Shown here: one piece after another, positions 8,384-16,579 of the stretch
How positions within the stretch are numbered: the first letter of the stretch is position 1
Layout: each line of letters starts with the position of its first letter
NCBI GenBank assembly: GCA_002686705.1
Contig: NYYH01000097.1
Span: forward strand, 1-18,426
Direction: 5' to 3'
Length of the DNA: 18,426 nucleotides
Source of the DNA: Bacteroidota bacterium
GTDB lineage: Bacteria > Bacteroidota > Bacteroidia > Bacteroidales > F082
Translations under genes and position numbers: made by a program
Notes under the pieces: model-generated
Databases searched by the model: none
What the model was told of the DNA's origin: nothing
Seen by the model: the letters and a program-made list of their open reading frames with translations, nothing else

Positions 8384-8463
8384 GAAAAAACCTGCTAGGA
8401 TGACAACATTTGGCGCAAATTCAAAAACCTTGCTTGGACAACCAAATAAACTAACACATTGTC

Positions 8464-8471
8464 TATCTTTA
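8464..8471 (+). promoter_or_regulatory. Weak candidate -7 box before the propeller gene
   Basis: TATCTTTA matches TAnnTTTG at all but the last base and sits 27 bases before ATG 8499. No correctly spaced -33 TTG is visible; the nearest, at 8434, is too far upstream. Confidence 0.22.
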
Positions 8472-8498
8472 CACCATCAAAATTAAAACCAAACTAAG

Positions 8499-11240
8499 AT
8501 GCAAAAAGTTACTTTTTCAAGTATTGTAATAACCTTCTTCCTGGTGCTGTTTGGAGGATACACAATAATGATTCAACAAACTGACACAAGAACTCGATAC
8601 GAGAATAGCATCCTCCAAAAAGCAAGCACTCTAAAGGGACAAATTGAAATAGACAAAGAGGAACTCAAATCACCTGACCAGCCAGACATGGCTGCTTTCC
8701 AAGAGTATATTATGACAGCTGATCCTGCCACTGGTGAAGTACCAACAGATAGATTGCTTGATGCTTATAAGCAAACTAAAGCGCTACAAGTTGAGCAACT
8801 AGCAACCAGAAATATTAGCATAGAAATGGATTGGGAAAGTACAGGAGCAAATATGGGAGGACGTACACGTGCTCTAATGTTCGATCCAAATGATTCCGAC
8901 AATAAAAAAGTTTGGGCTGGTGGTGTTACAGGTGGTTTGTGGTACGTGAACGACATAACAAATATAAACGACGACTGGATTCCCGTTGGTGACTTTTGGA
9001 GTAACCTTGCCATTAGTTGTATAACCTATGATCCAAATAATACACAAACATTCTATATTGGAACAGGCGAGGCACAAACCGCGAGGATTATTTACCGAGC
9101 ATCATCTGGTTTAGGTGCAGGTATTTATACTACTAATGATGGTGGATCTACTTGGAACTTAATGGCTAGTACAGATGGTTTTGATTATATTACCGACATC
9201 GCTGTTAAAGATGAAAATGGCACAAGTGTAATTTATGCCTGCGTTGCGTCTGGAACATATATGGGCGAAGATCATGAAAGTGATCCATCTGATGGCTTAT
9301 TTCGATCAGATGATGGTGGTGATACATGGGAGCAAGTACTACCATTAATCCCCGAAACTCTTTCAAATAAACCTTTTACACCTGCCGATATTGAAATTAC
9401 TGCTAATGGAAGAATTTTAGTAGGAACAATGGAAAACCTTGACAAGCAGGGTGGTGCAACCATATTATATTCTGACACCGGACTACCCGAAAGCTGGACA
9501 ATATATGATCATTATAATGATGTTATTTCAAATGAATCATATTATAATATACCTGCCCGTACTCTTGTAGCTAGCTCGCCTTCCAATCCTGATGTGATCT
9601 ATGCACAATTTGCTGCCGGTTATAACAATGGATTTGTTTATTACAGAGGAAGGTATATGGCAAAATCAGATAATGGAGGTACTAATTGGAACCAAATCAG
9701 TTATCCAAACCCTGATTGGTCAACATTAGCATGGCACGCATTTGTGCTCAAAGTAGATCCTATTGACCCCACTACATTATATACTGGCGGACTTGATTTG
9801 TATAAATCTTCAAACTCTGGTACAAACTGGAATAGAATTTCCGATTGGTCATTAATGTATTATGGAGGAGGTGATGATTATGTTCATGCTGATCAGCATA
9901 ATATTCAGTTTCAACCTGGTTCGAATACAACTGCTATTTTTTCATGTGATGGCGGAGTGTTTTTAACAAATACTGCTAACTATTCACAGCCTGTGTTTAT
10001 TGAACGAAACCAAGGGTATAATACATTACAGTTTTATACTTGCGCCATAAAACCCACACCTTTTTCTCAACGTTATCTTGGAGGTTTACAAGACAATGGT
10101 ACCTTACTGCACAAGGGTCAACCATTGGATATTGACGATATGATTGATGGTGGGGATGGAGCTTATTGTTTTTGGGATCAAAATGAATCAAATATATATA
10201 TTACGTCTGTTTATTATAATAACTACACATCATATTACGGTGATACTGCCGTAGATAATTTTGGTGGATATTCAGGAACATTTATTAGCCCTGCAGATTA
10301 CGATTATAAAGAAAACATTCTTTATTCAAATGCAGTTGATTTTTTTGGTGGAAACAGCAATAGACTTTTGAAGGCAAGCAATATTCCTTATAATGTAGTT
10401 ACTCAAATGGTTCAGCTTGGAACAGGTACATTTGTGCCTTTTTCTCATGTTACTTATTCACGCTTTTCACCGATTGGAACTTCTACATTATTTGTAGGAA
10501 CACAATCTGGAAGGTTATACAAAGTGACAAATGCAGAAAGTGAACCTGAAACAATCGAAATTGGAAGTACGCAATTTCCAACAGCAAACCTTTCATGTGT
10601 TGCTATTGGGGAAAGTGAAGATAATCTTTTAGTTACATTCTCTAATTATGGTGTTTCTTCTGTTTGGTTAACAAAAGATGGTGGCGCAACCTGGGAGGAA
10701 AAAGAATCAAACCTGCCTGATATGCCAATTCGTTGGGCTTTATTTCATCCTGATAACAACGGGCAAGCAATATTGGCTACAGAAATTGGGGTTTGGTGGA
10801 CGAACACACTTAATGAAGACGATACTGAGTGGGCTCCATCTGTAGATGGAATGGCAAACGTTCGTATTGATATGCTGAAACTTCGTAATGGAGATGATAT
10901 TGTACTAGCAGCAACACATGGCCGTGGCTTATTTACTGCCGAATATTTGGAAGATATTTATGTTGGGATTGTGGATAATCCGTTTACAGAAAGTACATTT
11001 AATATTTACCCAAATCCTGCAGTTGATAATATTACAATTTCGGCAGATTTAAAAATTGAAGGTCCTTTATCATTAACAATTACTGACCTTAGTGGCAGGA
11101 TTATTTATACTGATCAAATTGAGTGCCATTCTGAAAATATTAACTACAGCATTAAACTTCCAGAAATGTCAAGCGGAACCTATTTGGTTAACCTTGCTTT
11201 CGATGGAATAAGTGAAAGTAAAAAGTTGATTGTTAAATAA
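8499..11240 (+). CDS. Secreted Asp-box (BNR/sortilin-like) beta-propeller protein with T9SS sorting domain
   Basis: The 913-residue protein starts with a hydrophobic signal segment (about residues 5-25) without a lipobox. A charged propeptide-like region follows, including the DPATGEVPTDRLLDAYKQTK stretch near 76-95. The body is a beta-propeller marked by Asp-box motifs of the S/T-x-D-x-G-x-T-W type at 212-219, 270-277, 390-397 and 725-732, plus a degenerate one at 437-444. The last 79 residues form a type A T9SS C-terminal domain beginning NIYPNP at 835-840, so the protein should cross the outer membrane and be attached or released at the cell surface. Asp-box propellers occur in sialidases, VPS10/sortilin proteins and many Bacteroidota exoproteins. 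No sialidase FRIP motif is seen, so enzymatic activity is not claimed. It is probably transcribed alone. Confidence 0.86.
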   Translation: MQKVTFSSIVITFFLVLFGGYTIMIQQTDTRTRYENSILQKASTLKGQIEIDKEELKSPDQPDMAAFQEYIMTADPATGEVPTDRLLDAYKQTKALQVEQLATRNISIEMDWESTGANMGGRTRALMFDPNDSDNKKVWAGGVTGGLWYVNDITNINDDWIPVGDFWSNLAISCITYDPNNTQTFYIGTGEAQTARIIYRASSGLGAGIYTTNDGGSTWNLMASTDGFDYITDIAVKDENGTSVIYACVASGTYMGEDHESDPSDGLFRSDDGGDTWEQVLPLIPETLSNKPFTPADIEITANGRILVGTMENLDKQGGATILYSDTGLPESWTIYDHYNDVISNESYYNIPARTLVASSPSNPDVIYAQFAAGYNNGFVYYRGRYMAKSDNGGTNWNQISYPNPDWSTLAWHAFVLKVDPIDPTTLYTGGLDLYKSSNSGTNWNRISDWSLMYYGGGDDYVHADQHNIQFQPGSNTTAIFSCDGGVFLTNTANYSQPVFIERNQGYNTLQFYTCAIKPTPFSQRYLGGLQDNGTLLHKGQPLDIDDMIDGGDGAYCFWDQNESNIYITSVYYNNYTSYYGDTAVDNFGGYSGTFISPADYDYKENILYSNAVDFFGGNSNRLLKASNIPYNVVTQMVQLGTGTFVPFSHVTYSRFSPIGTSTLFVGTQSGRLYKVTNAESEPETIEIGSTQFPTANLSCVAIGESEDNLLVTFSNYGVSSVWLTKDGGATWEEKESNLPDMPIRWALFHPDNNGQAILATEIGVWWTNTLNEDDTEWAPSVDGMANVRIDMLKLRNGDDIVLAATHGRGLFTAEYLEDIYVGIVDNPFTESTFNIYPNPAVDNITISADLKIEGPLSLTITDLSGRIIYTDQIECHSENINYSIKLPEMSSGTYLVNLAFDGISESKKLIVK

Positions 11241-11296
11241 CTTCACTAAGGTTTACTTTTGATAGTATCTTTCTGGGTTTCAATTGATTTGTTTTA

Positions 11297-11304
11297 TACA
11301 TTTG
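11297..11304 (+). promoter_or_regulatory. Candidate -7 promoter box for the lipoprotein hydrolase
   Basis: TACATTTG matches TAnnTTTG exactly and lies 36 bases before ATG 11341, giving a leader of about 30 bases. No properly spaced -33 TTG is seen. The 100-base gap after the propeller gene has no convincing terminator hairpin. Confidence 0.38.
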
Positions 11305-11340
11305 TCATGAAATTCATTTCTTGATTTATAACCCTGACTC

Positions 11341-12267
11341 ATGAATAATATTTCAAGGCTCCTATTCTTTCTTATTATCACTCAATTGCTACTTATATCT
11401 TGCAATAAGAAGGATGATAATACGGTAGTATCTCCACAAATTAGTGAAGTTCAATATATAGTTATCGGCGATGTAAATATGGCATACCGTACTGTTGGAG
11501 TAGGATACCCATTATTACTTTGTATGGGGTTTACCGGAGTTATGGACATATGGCCGGAGGTAGTATTATACGAATTGGCTAACCATTACAAAGTGATTAT
11601 TTTCGAAAACCGTGGGATGGGATATTCAACAATAATAAATGATACAACTGCTTTTAGCATGAAGCTTTTTGCACAGGATGCCGCAAACCTTATGAATGCT
11701 TTGGATATTTCAATAGCTCATGTAATGGCTTGGTCTATGGGGACGTATATTGCCCAAGAGCTTGCATTGAATTATCCCGAAAAGGTAAATAAAGTAATCC
11801 TTTATGCAGCTGATTGTGGTGATGATATCACAATACAGCCTGATTCTGCTGTAATGGCTATACTATCAGACCCCAATGCATCAGACACAGTTATTTTGTC
11901 AGTATTATTTCCTGAAAACTGGCTGGAACGACCTGATGCACTAGCATATTTTCCGCAAGATTTCCCAGAGGCAGATAGCAATATAGTAAAACGGCAAGAC
12001 ATTGCCTGTAGGAATTGGTTCACAGAAGGTGGTGGCACAACTGACAGACTTGGCAGTTTTAATAAACAGACATTGTTGATTACGGGAGATCAGGATATTT
12101 GCACACCATGGAAAAATACACTAATAATGAAACCTCTTATAGAGAACTCAGAAATACTCATCCTTCCGGGAGGTGGACATGGATTAATGTATCAATATCC
12201 TTATGATTTTTCCAATCATGTACTGACTTTTCTCAAAGAAGACAAGGGGAAGCCATTAAATCAATAA
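11341..12267 (+). CDS. Lipoprotein alpha/beta hydrolase
   Basis: The 308-residue protein begins with a lipoprotein signal peptide ending LLLIS before C21. The mature N-terminus CNKKDDN contains a Lys-Asp-Asp run like the lipoprotein export signals that send Bacteroidota lipoproteins to the cell surface. The rest is an alpha/beta hydrolase fold: a hydrophobic strand and CMGFTG oxyanion region near residues 58-63, an ENRGMGYS stretch, nucleophile S132 in AWSMG, a probable catalytic D252 in TGDQDICTP and H280 in GGGHG. The full triad is therefore present. Substrate is unknown; peroxidase-, esterase- and lactonase-type relatives share these motifs. Its stop codon lies inside the 3' end of the convergent GH109-like gene (7-base tail-to-tail overlap), so no separate terminator fits between them. 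Confidence 0.86.
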   Translation: MNNISRLLFFLIITQLLLISCNKKDDNTVVSPQISEVQYIVIGDVNMAYRTVGVGYPLLLCMGFTGVMDIWPEVVLYELANHYKVIIFENRGMGYSTIINDTTAFSMKLFAQDAANLMNALDISIAHVMAWSMGTYIAQELALNYPEKVNKVILYAADCGDDITIQPDSAVMAILSDPNASDTVILSVLFPENWLERPDALAYFPQDFPEADSNIVKRQDIACRNWFTEGGGTTDRLGSFNKQTLLITGDQDICTPWKNTLIMKPLIENSEILILPGGGHGLMYQYPYDFSNHVLTFLKEDKGKPLNQ

Positions 12268-13616
12268 GTATCTTTCATCCAATCATATGGCTTTCTTTTT
12301 ATCCATTGGGCACGAGTAAAATCTGGGAAATCCTGAACCTCACCATTATTTGTGATTGACACTTCTGATAGTGGAGTAATTGCACTCCATGTCGCAGCAT
12401 CGTAAGCATCAAGTGGAGGAGCCACATTATTCTTCACACTTTCAATAAAAGCATTAAGCACGAAAAAATCCATGCCACCATGTCCTGCTCCTACTGCCCT
12501 GTCTTCATATTTTTTCCACAATGGATGGTCATATTTTTGTAACCATTCAGTAGCATCATCCCATCTATGCGGATCTGATATTCCTTCAATATAGATTCTG
12601 TTTCCGTCAACTTCCCACAGACCTTTGGTACCCTGCACCCTGAAACCAAGAGAATATGGACGTGGCAAATTAGTATCATGCGTTACAATAATTGTTTCGC
12701 CATTAGCTGTATCAATTGTAGTTGTAACAATGTCTCCCAACTTCCATCGCAATTTTGCATTTGGATTATCAGGGCCACCTTCTTTAACAATATAATCATG
12801 TAGACCTCTCGATTTTGTGGCATGAGAAGTAAGTGATACAAATCGGTTTCCTCTATTTATATTATCATAAGCAGCAACTGGTCCAATTCCATGTGAGGGA
12901 TACAAATCGGCATTACGCTTAAGACTATGCAAGGTACGCCATTTAGCTTCCGAGGCCGCCTTTTCTCCAAACAACACGCCTCCACCGTAAGGTTGCAAGC
13001 CGTTATTAAATTTAACTGCGCGTAAGTCATGCTGATAACCACAGCGAAAATGGATAAGTTCTCCAAACACATTTTGGCGTACCATATTTAATACAGCCAT
13101 AACATCTCTGCGATAATTAACATTTTCCAGGATCATCATATGAGTTCCGGTTTCTTCGTGCGTATTAACAATATCCCAGCACTCTTCGAGAGATGTAACA
13201 CCACTAGTCTCTGTGCCAGCATATTTTCCTGCCTTCATGGCATCAACGGTCATAGGTGCATGCCATAACCAAGGCGTTGAAATAATAACTGCGTCAACAT
13301 CTTTTTTATCAAGAAGGTTACGATAGTCATAATCCCCATTATCAAAAACTTTAGCTTTTGGATAACTAGAATTTCGAAGCTCATCCTGAGCAATGTTTAT
13401 TCGTACTGGATCAATATCGCACAAAGCTGTAACTTCAATATCATTCCTTTTAAGCGCATTGGCTAAATGTACCGAACCTCGTAAACCAAGACCAATAAAA
13501 CCAAGTCTAACTTTTGTATCTGAACGCTTTTTTCCAAATGCGACATGTGGCAGAACTGTTAATCCTGCTCCTGCAATAGCTGCAGTTTTAATAAAATTTC
13601 TTCTGTTTTCTTTCAT
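12261..13616 (-). CDS. GH109-like Gfo/Idh/MocA oxidoreductase, putative alpha-N-acetylgalactosaminidase
   Basis: The 451-residue protein starts with a twin-arginine-type signal (RRNFIKTAAIAGAG, residues 5-18), predicting export of a folded, cofactor-loaded enzyme. A Gfo/Idh/MocA Rossmann domain follows, with GFIGLGLRG at 39-47 and CDIDP at 66-70. The segment ENVNYRRDVMAVLNMVRQ, then FGELIHFRCGYQHDLR and TNLPRPYSLGFRVQGT, is highly characteristic of glycoside hydrolase family 109, which cleaves alpha-linked N-acetylgalactosamine by an NAD-dependent redox mechanism. E164, Y194 and H242 are spaced much like the functional residues I recall for the Elizabethkingia enzyme. Other oxidoreductases share the fold, so activity is inferred. 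The start ATG 13616 is 27 bases from a TAnnTTTG box. The divergent neighbour is manA. Confidence 0.85.
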   Translation of the reverse strand: MKENRRNFIKTAAIAGAGLTVLPHVAFGKKRSDTKVRLGFIGLGLRGSVHLANALKRNDIEVTALCDIDPVRINIAQDELRNSSYPKAKVFDNGDYDYRNLLDKKDVDAVIISTPWLWHAPMTVDAMKAGKYAGTETSGVTSLEECWDIVNTHEETGTHMMILENVNYRRDVMAVLNMVRQNVFGELIHFRCGYQHDLRAVKFNNGLQPYGGGVLFGEKAASEAKWRTLHSLKRNADLYPSHGIGPVAAYDNINRGNRFVSLTSHATKSRGLHDYIVKEGGPDNPNAKLRWKLGDIVTTTIDTANGETIIVTHDTNLPRPYSLGFRVQGTKGLWEVDGNRIYIEGISDPHRWDDATEWLQKYDHPLWKKYEDRAVGAGHGGMDFFVLNAFIESVKNNVAPPLDAYDAATWSAITPLSEVSITNNGEVQDFPDFTRAQWIKRKPYDWMKDTY

Positions 13617-13634
13617 TAATAATCTGCTTTAAGG

Positions 13635-13661
13635 TTGCCGTACCAAAAATAGCTAATTTTG
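13635..13661 (+). promoter_or_regulatory. Candidate promoter for manA (TTG, 16 bp, TAATTTTG)
   Basis: A TTG at 13635-13637 is followed after 16 bases by TAATTTTG at 13654-13661, an exact TAnnTTTG -7 box. The spacing is slightly short for the usual Bacteroidota promoter. The start site would be near 13667, the position of an alternative upstream ATG, which supports initiation of translation at ATG 13688. Confidence 0.45.
13644..13651 (-). promoter_or_regulatory. Candidate -7 box for the GH109-like gene
   Basis: On the minus strand the octamer reads TATTTTTG, an exact TAnnTTTG match. Initiation would fall near 13637, about 20 bases before ATG 13616. No -33 TTG is visible at normal spacing. It lies two bases from the opposing box of manA. 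Confidence 0.42.
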
Positions 13662-13687
13662 CTGTATTGAATAAAATCAGATCAATT

Positions 13688-14665
13688 ATGAATTCGCTGT
13701 ATCCATTAAAATTTAAACCGATCTTTAAAGATAAAATTTGGGGTGGGCAGAAGATTAAAAACGAGTTAGGATTGGATTACGGTGAACTTCCAAACTGTGG
13801 TGAAGTCTGGGTGATTTCAGGAGTTAAGGATAACCAGTCAGTTGTAGAAAATGGCTTCCTTAAAGATAATGAGCTAAACGAACTTGTGGAAGTTTATATG
13901 GGCGATCTTGTTGGAGAAAAAGTTTTTGATAAATTTGGTGATGAATTTCCATTACTTATAAAATTTATTGATGCGAACGACTGGCTTTCGGTACAGGTTC
14001 ATCCTGATGATAGACTAGCCGCTAAAAGGAAAATAGGCCAGGGGAAAACCGAAATGTGGTTTACGCTTGGGGCAGATGATAATACACAGTTGATAAGCGG
14101 TTTTAATCGGGAAATGGATAAAGAAACTTATCTGAAGCATCTCAATAATGGTACTCTTAAAGAAATCCTTAATTATGAAAACATAAAAAAGGGAGATGCC
14201 TTTTTTATGCCTGCCGGAAGAGTACATGCTCTTGGTCCTGGGATACTATTAGCTGAAATTCAACAAACTTCTGATATTACTTATAGAATTTTTGATTGGG
14301 ACAGAGTTGACGATAAAGGAGATTCTCGGCAACTACATACTGAAGAAGCACTTGATGCAATCAACTTTAAAAAGTATGACTCATATCGTACTCAGTATAA
14401 GTCTGAAGTAAATAAAACAAATGAAGTAGTAAAATGTGATAAGTTTACCACAAACATTGTGGATTTTAATAAAACCATCTATAAAGACTTGGAGGCTCTG
14501 GACTCATTTGTAATTTACATTGGGATTGAAGGAAATACAATCCTTGTTTGGGATGAAGGAGAAATTAAGATTGATGTTGGTGAAGCAGTAATTGTGCCTG
14601 CATTAATAAGCCAGATTGAACTTGTGCCAAAAACAACGTCAAAACTCCTGGAGGTTCACTTATAG
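13688..14665 (+). CDS. manA: Class I mannose-6-phosphate isomerase
   Basis: The enzyme interconverts mannose-6-phosphate and fructose-6-phosphate, feeding mannose into glycolysis or supplying GDP-mannose for glycans. The 325-residue length fits the short bacterial class I form. Zinc ligands expected for the family are present: Q103 and H105 in VQVHPDD, E122 in GKTEMWF and H180 in GRVHALG, followed by the LLAEIQQTSDITYRIFDW stretch. The N-terminal LYPLKFKPIFKDKIWGG is typical. I chose ATG 13688 over an in-frame ATG at 13667, because the predicted transcription start coincides with 13667 and family members start close to LYPLKF. It is divergent from the GH109-like gene, with back-to-back promoter boxes, and has no obvious terminator; only a weak 5-bp hairpin lies just past the stop. 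Confidence 0.92.
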   Translation: MNSLYPLKFKPIFKDKIWGGQKIKNELGLDYGELPNCGEVWVISGVKDNQSVVENGFLKDNELNELVEVYMGDLVGEKVFDKFGDEFPLLIKFIDANDWLSVQVHPDDRLAAKRKIGQGKTEMWFTLGADDNTQLISGFNREMDKETYLKHLNNGTLKEILNYENIKKGDAFFMPAGRVHALGPGILLAEIQQTSDITYRIFDWDRVDDKGDSRQLHTEEALDAINFKKYDSYRTQYKSEVNKTNEVVKCDKFTTNIVDFNKTIYKDLEALDSFVIYIGIEGNTILVWDEGEIKIDVGEAVIVPALISQIELVPKTTSKLLEVHL

Positions 14666-14807
14666 ATCCAACTCCCTATTTATCAATTTATTCCAGGTTT
14701 TTACTGGATTCCTATTTTACTCTTACCGAATTTGGGTTCAGAGATGTAGAATTTAAATTAATCCTTACCGCTTATTCATCTACCATAATTTTCCTTTTTA
14801 CGCACAT

Positions 14808-14815
14808 TATCTTTG
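14808..14815 (+). promoter_or_regulatory. Candidate -7 box upstream of the S74 gene
   Basis: TATCTTTG is an exact TAnnTTTG match, 55 bases before ATG 14871, giving a leader of about 50 bases. No TTG at -33 spacing is seen. The remaining 14666-14807 stretch is AT-rich with no recognisable gene or RNA. Confidence 0.35.
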
Positions 14816-14857
14816 GTTTCAAGTTTACTAACCAAATTATTCTATAATTAACAAAGT

Positions 14858-14863
14858 AGGAGG
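14858..14863 (+). promoter_or_regulatory. Strong Shine-Dalgarno site AGGAGG
   Basis: AGGAGG lies seven bases before ATG 14871 and fixes that start. Such sites are rare in Bacteroidota, and no gene to the left in this window has one. Confidence 0.8.
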
Positions 14864-14870
14864 AAAAAAG

Positions 14871-15956
14871 ATGAAAAAATTTACAATTTTAATGATGGTA
14901 TTATTAATGAGTATTTTCATGTTCGGACAGGATCCAGCTATTCATGTGACGAATGATGGAAATGTTGCAATTGGCAGTTGGAGTGCCTCTTCCAAACTCC
15001 ATGTTACGGGTGGTGGCATCTTAACCGATTCTTATTTCGGTTTGCATGGTGGAAATTTTACAATTCCCACTTCTGGTTCGTTTATGGCTGTTGAGAATAC
15101 CCGTGGAAATCTTGTATTCTACCAAAATGGAGAACCTAGATTAACTATTGGCAGTTTTGGTAATGAGTCTCTTATTGGGATAGGGAATGGATCCTCACAA
15201 CAGGACTTCCCACTATACATTAAAGGTCAAAGAGATTCAGGTAATCCTATGCTAAAACTTGAATCAACAAGTAATCAATCCTTGATACAATACAAAACAG
15301 CCGACGGTTCAGGAGGATGGGAAGGTCAATGGTATACAGGTATCAATGGACCATATCCGGGTAGGTTTTACTTTCAAGGTTCCGGCTACGGACCTACTGT
15401 ATTTTTTGATTGGGAAGGCTACAACGGTTTTGGAATAGCTAATCCAGAAGCTACAATTCATATCAGACAATGGGTTTGGGGAGCCAAAGATGGTTTTCGC
15501 ATCACAAATGCAAGTTCTGTTCTAAATATATATGGTAAACCGGGTGGGGATTTTCACATTGATTCAAACACACCATTAATACTGAATCAAGATGGCAACT
15601 ATGTAGGAATCGGCAGCGAGACAATACCTTCTTTTCCATTGCATATGGCAAGCGGTGCCTGCGTAACTGTTGGTGGTGTGTGGACTAATGCAAGTTCAAG
15701 AGACTTAAAAGAAAATATTCAGGATTTAACCGTTGAAGAAGCATTAGAGGCATTGTATGAATTATCTCCAAAGAAGTATAATTATAAGACAGAAAAAGAT
15801 GAGGAATATTTAGGATTCATAGCTGAAGATGTACCTGATCTTGTAGCAACTAAAGACAGAAAGAGCATGAGTTCGATGGATGTTGTTGCACTTCTAACTA
15901 AAATAGTACAGGATCAACAGAAAAAGATCGAGGAATTAGAATCACGTATCCAGTAA
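14871..15956 (+). CDS. Secreted protein with C-terminal S74 intramolecular chaperone (tail-fibre type) domain
   Basis: The 361-residue protein has a signal peptide (KKFTILMMVLLMSIFMFG, likely cut before Q20) and a beta-rich middle with GNVAIG and KLHV stretches like tail-fibre or adhesin stalks. The C-terminal Peptidase_S74 domain runs from about residue 274. S74 domains trimerise a beta-helical stalk and then cut themselves off. The SDERLKENI-type motif here reads SSRDLKENI, keeping S275 and K280 five residues apart, the dyad described for phage endosialidase. A coiled coil (about 341-361) ends the chain. It has no T9SS domain and no lipobox, so how it leaves the periplasm is unclear. The gene is 32 bp before the coathanger gene and probably co-transcribed. 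Part of it recurs at the window end. Confidence 0.85.
   Translation: MKKFTILMMVLLMSIFMFGQDPAIHVTNDGNVAIGSWSASSKLHVTGGGILTDSYFGLHGGNFTIPTSGSFMAVENTRGNLVFYQNGEPRLTIGSFGNESLIGIGNGSSQQDFPLYIKGQRDSGNPMLKLESTSNQSLIQYKTADGSGGWEGQWYTGINGPYPGRFYFQGSGYGPTVFFDWEGYNGFGIANPEATIHIRQWVWGAKDGFRITNASSVLNIYGKPGGDFHIDSNTPLILNQDGNYVGIGSETIPSFPLHMASGACVTVGGVWTNASSRDLKENIQDLTVEEALEALYELSPKKYNYKTEKDEEYLGFIAEDVPDLVATKDRKSMSSMDVVALLTKIVQDQQKKIEELESRIQ
15628..15698 (+). repeat. Left copy of a 71-bp direct repeat inside the S74 gene
   Basis: This segment, encoding the linker into the S74 domain up to S276, recurs in the same orientation at 18356-18426 with one mismatch (G15682 to C18410). The right copy is cut off by the window end, so the true repeat may be longer. 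Confidence 0.97.
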
Positions 15957-15976
15957 AAATCAACTAAAAAGTAGAA

Positions 15977-15982
15977 AGGAGG
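15977..15982 (+). promoter_or_regulatory. Strong Shine-Dalgarno site AGGAGG
   Basis: AGGAGG lies six bases before ATG 15989 in the short gap after the S74 gene and decides the start of the coathanger gene. Confidence 0.8.
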
Positions 15983-15988
15983 CAAAAA

Positions 15989-16567
15989 ATGGTAATAATT
16001 AAACGATTATTCGGAATTATACTTCTAGTTGCTGGTATACTAATAATGCAAGGTAATGCTCAGCATGTAGATTTGAATTTACAGAATATGACAATCACAA
16101 CTACAACATCATATGAAGCAACGAACTCCATAACTGCTAGCGACTTCACAATCTCAAGCACTGGAGATGTGACTTTTAGATCGGGTAATTCAATTACTTT
16201 GAACCCATTATTTACAGTAAATTTAGGCGGTATATTCAATGTATTTCCAAATGCTACACTTGGTGTTGAAGAAAATTCTTTAATCACTAAGGGTTTGATT
16301 GTTCTTCAAAATTATCCTAATCCATTTAGTTATACTACTGAAATACATTATGGATTATCAAATCATGATTATATTACAATTGTTATTTACGACCTATCTG
16401 GAAAAAAGATAAAAACACTTATCGCTCAAAATCAACAGGCAGGTTACCATGCTGTTGCTTGGGATGGAAGAGATGAAACCGGACAGGAAGTTAGTAGTGG
16501 AATATTCTCGTGTAGAGTTGAAACTAGCCAATATGCAATAAACAAGAAGATAGTATTGGTGAAATAG
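15989..16567 (+). CDS. Small secreted 3-coathanger-stack protein with FlgD-like T9SS sorting domain
   Basis: The 192-residue protein has a signal peptide (hydrophobic residues about 6-20, likely cut after QGNA at 24). Residues 41-88 hold a short repetitive beta segment, SYEATNSITASDFTI then VTFRSGNSITLNPLFTVNLGG, matching the '3-coathanger stack' motif found before sorting domains in Bacteroidota exoproteins. Residues 103-192 are a T9SS C-terminal domain with NYPNPF at 108-113, YDLSGKKIKTL, an AGYHAVAWDGRDETGQEVSSGIF block and final KKIVLVK. This FlgD-like form differs from the type A domain of the 8499-11240 propeller. There is no catalytic or binding domain, so it may be a surface anchor, a structural piece or the remnant of a larger protein. 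Codons 186-192 and the stop form one arm of a 36-bp inverted repeat. Confidence 0.8.
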   Translation: MVIIKRLFGIILLVAGILIMQGNAQHVDLNLQNMTITTTTSYEATNSITASDFTISSTGDVTFRSGNSITLNPLFTVNLGGIFNVFPNATLGVEENSLITKGLIVLQNYPNPFSYTTEIHYGLSNHDYITIVIYDLSGKKIKTLIAQNQQAGYHAVAWDGRDETGQEVSSGIFSCRVETSQYAINKKIVLVK

Positions 16568-16579
16568 ACAAAAAAAATA
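16544..16579 (+). repeat. Left arm of a perfect 36-bp inverted repeat
   Basis: The arm begins exactly at codon 186 of the coathanger gene, covers its stop and ends in an eight-A run plus TA. Its reverse complement is at 18326-18361 with no mismatch. The arms bracket 1,746 bases holding the LytTR remnant and the lipoprotein gene. Confidence 0.97.

Noticed and set aside
8241..8498. Small RNA or riboswitch in the divergent intergenic region
   Set aside because: Only loop-free dyads and AT-rich sequence are seen; no structured RNA motif could be recognised.
13667..13687. Upstream ATG for manA
   Set aside because: It coincides with the predicted transcription start, and the added residues do not match the family N-terminus.
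14690..14717. Possible terminator after manA (TCCAG/CTGGA with a seven-base loop)
   Set aside because: The stem has only five base pairs and no T-run follows.
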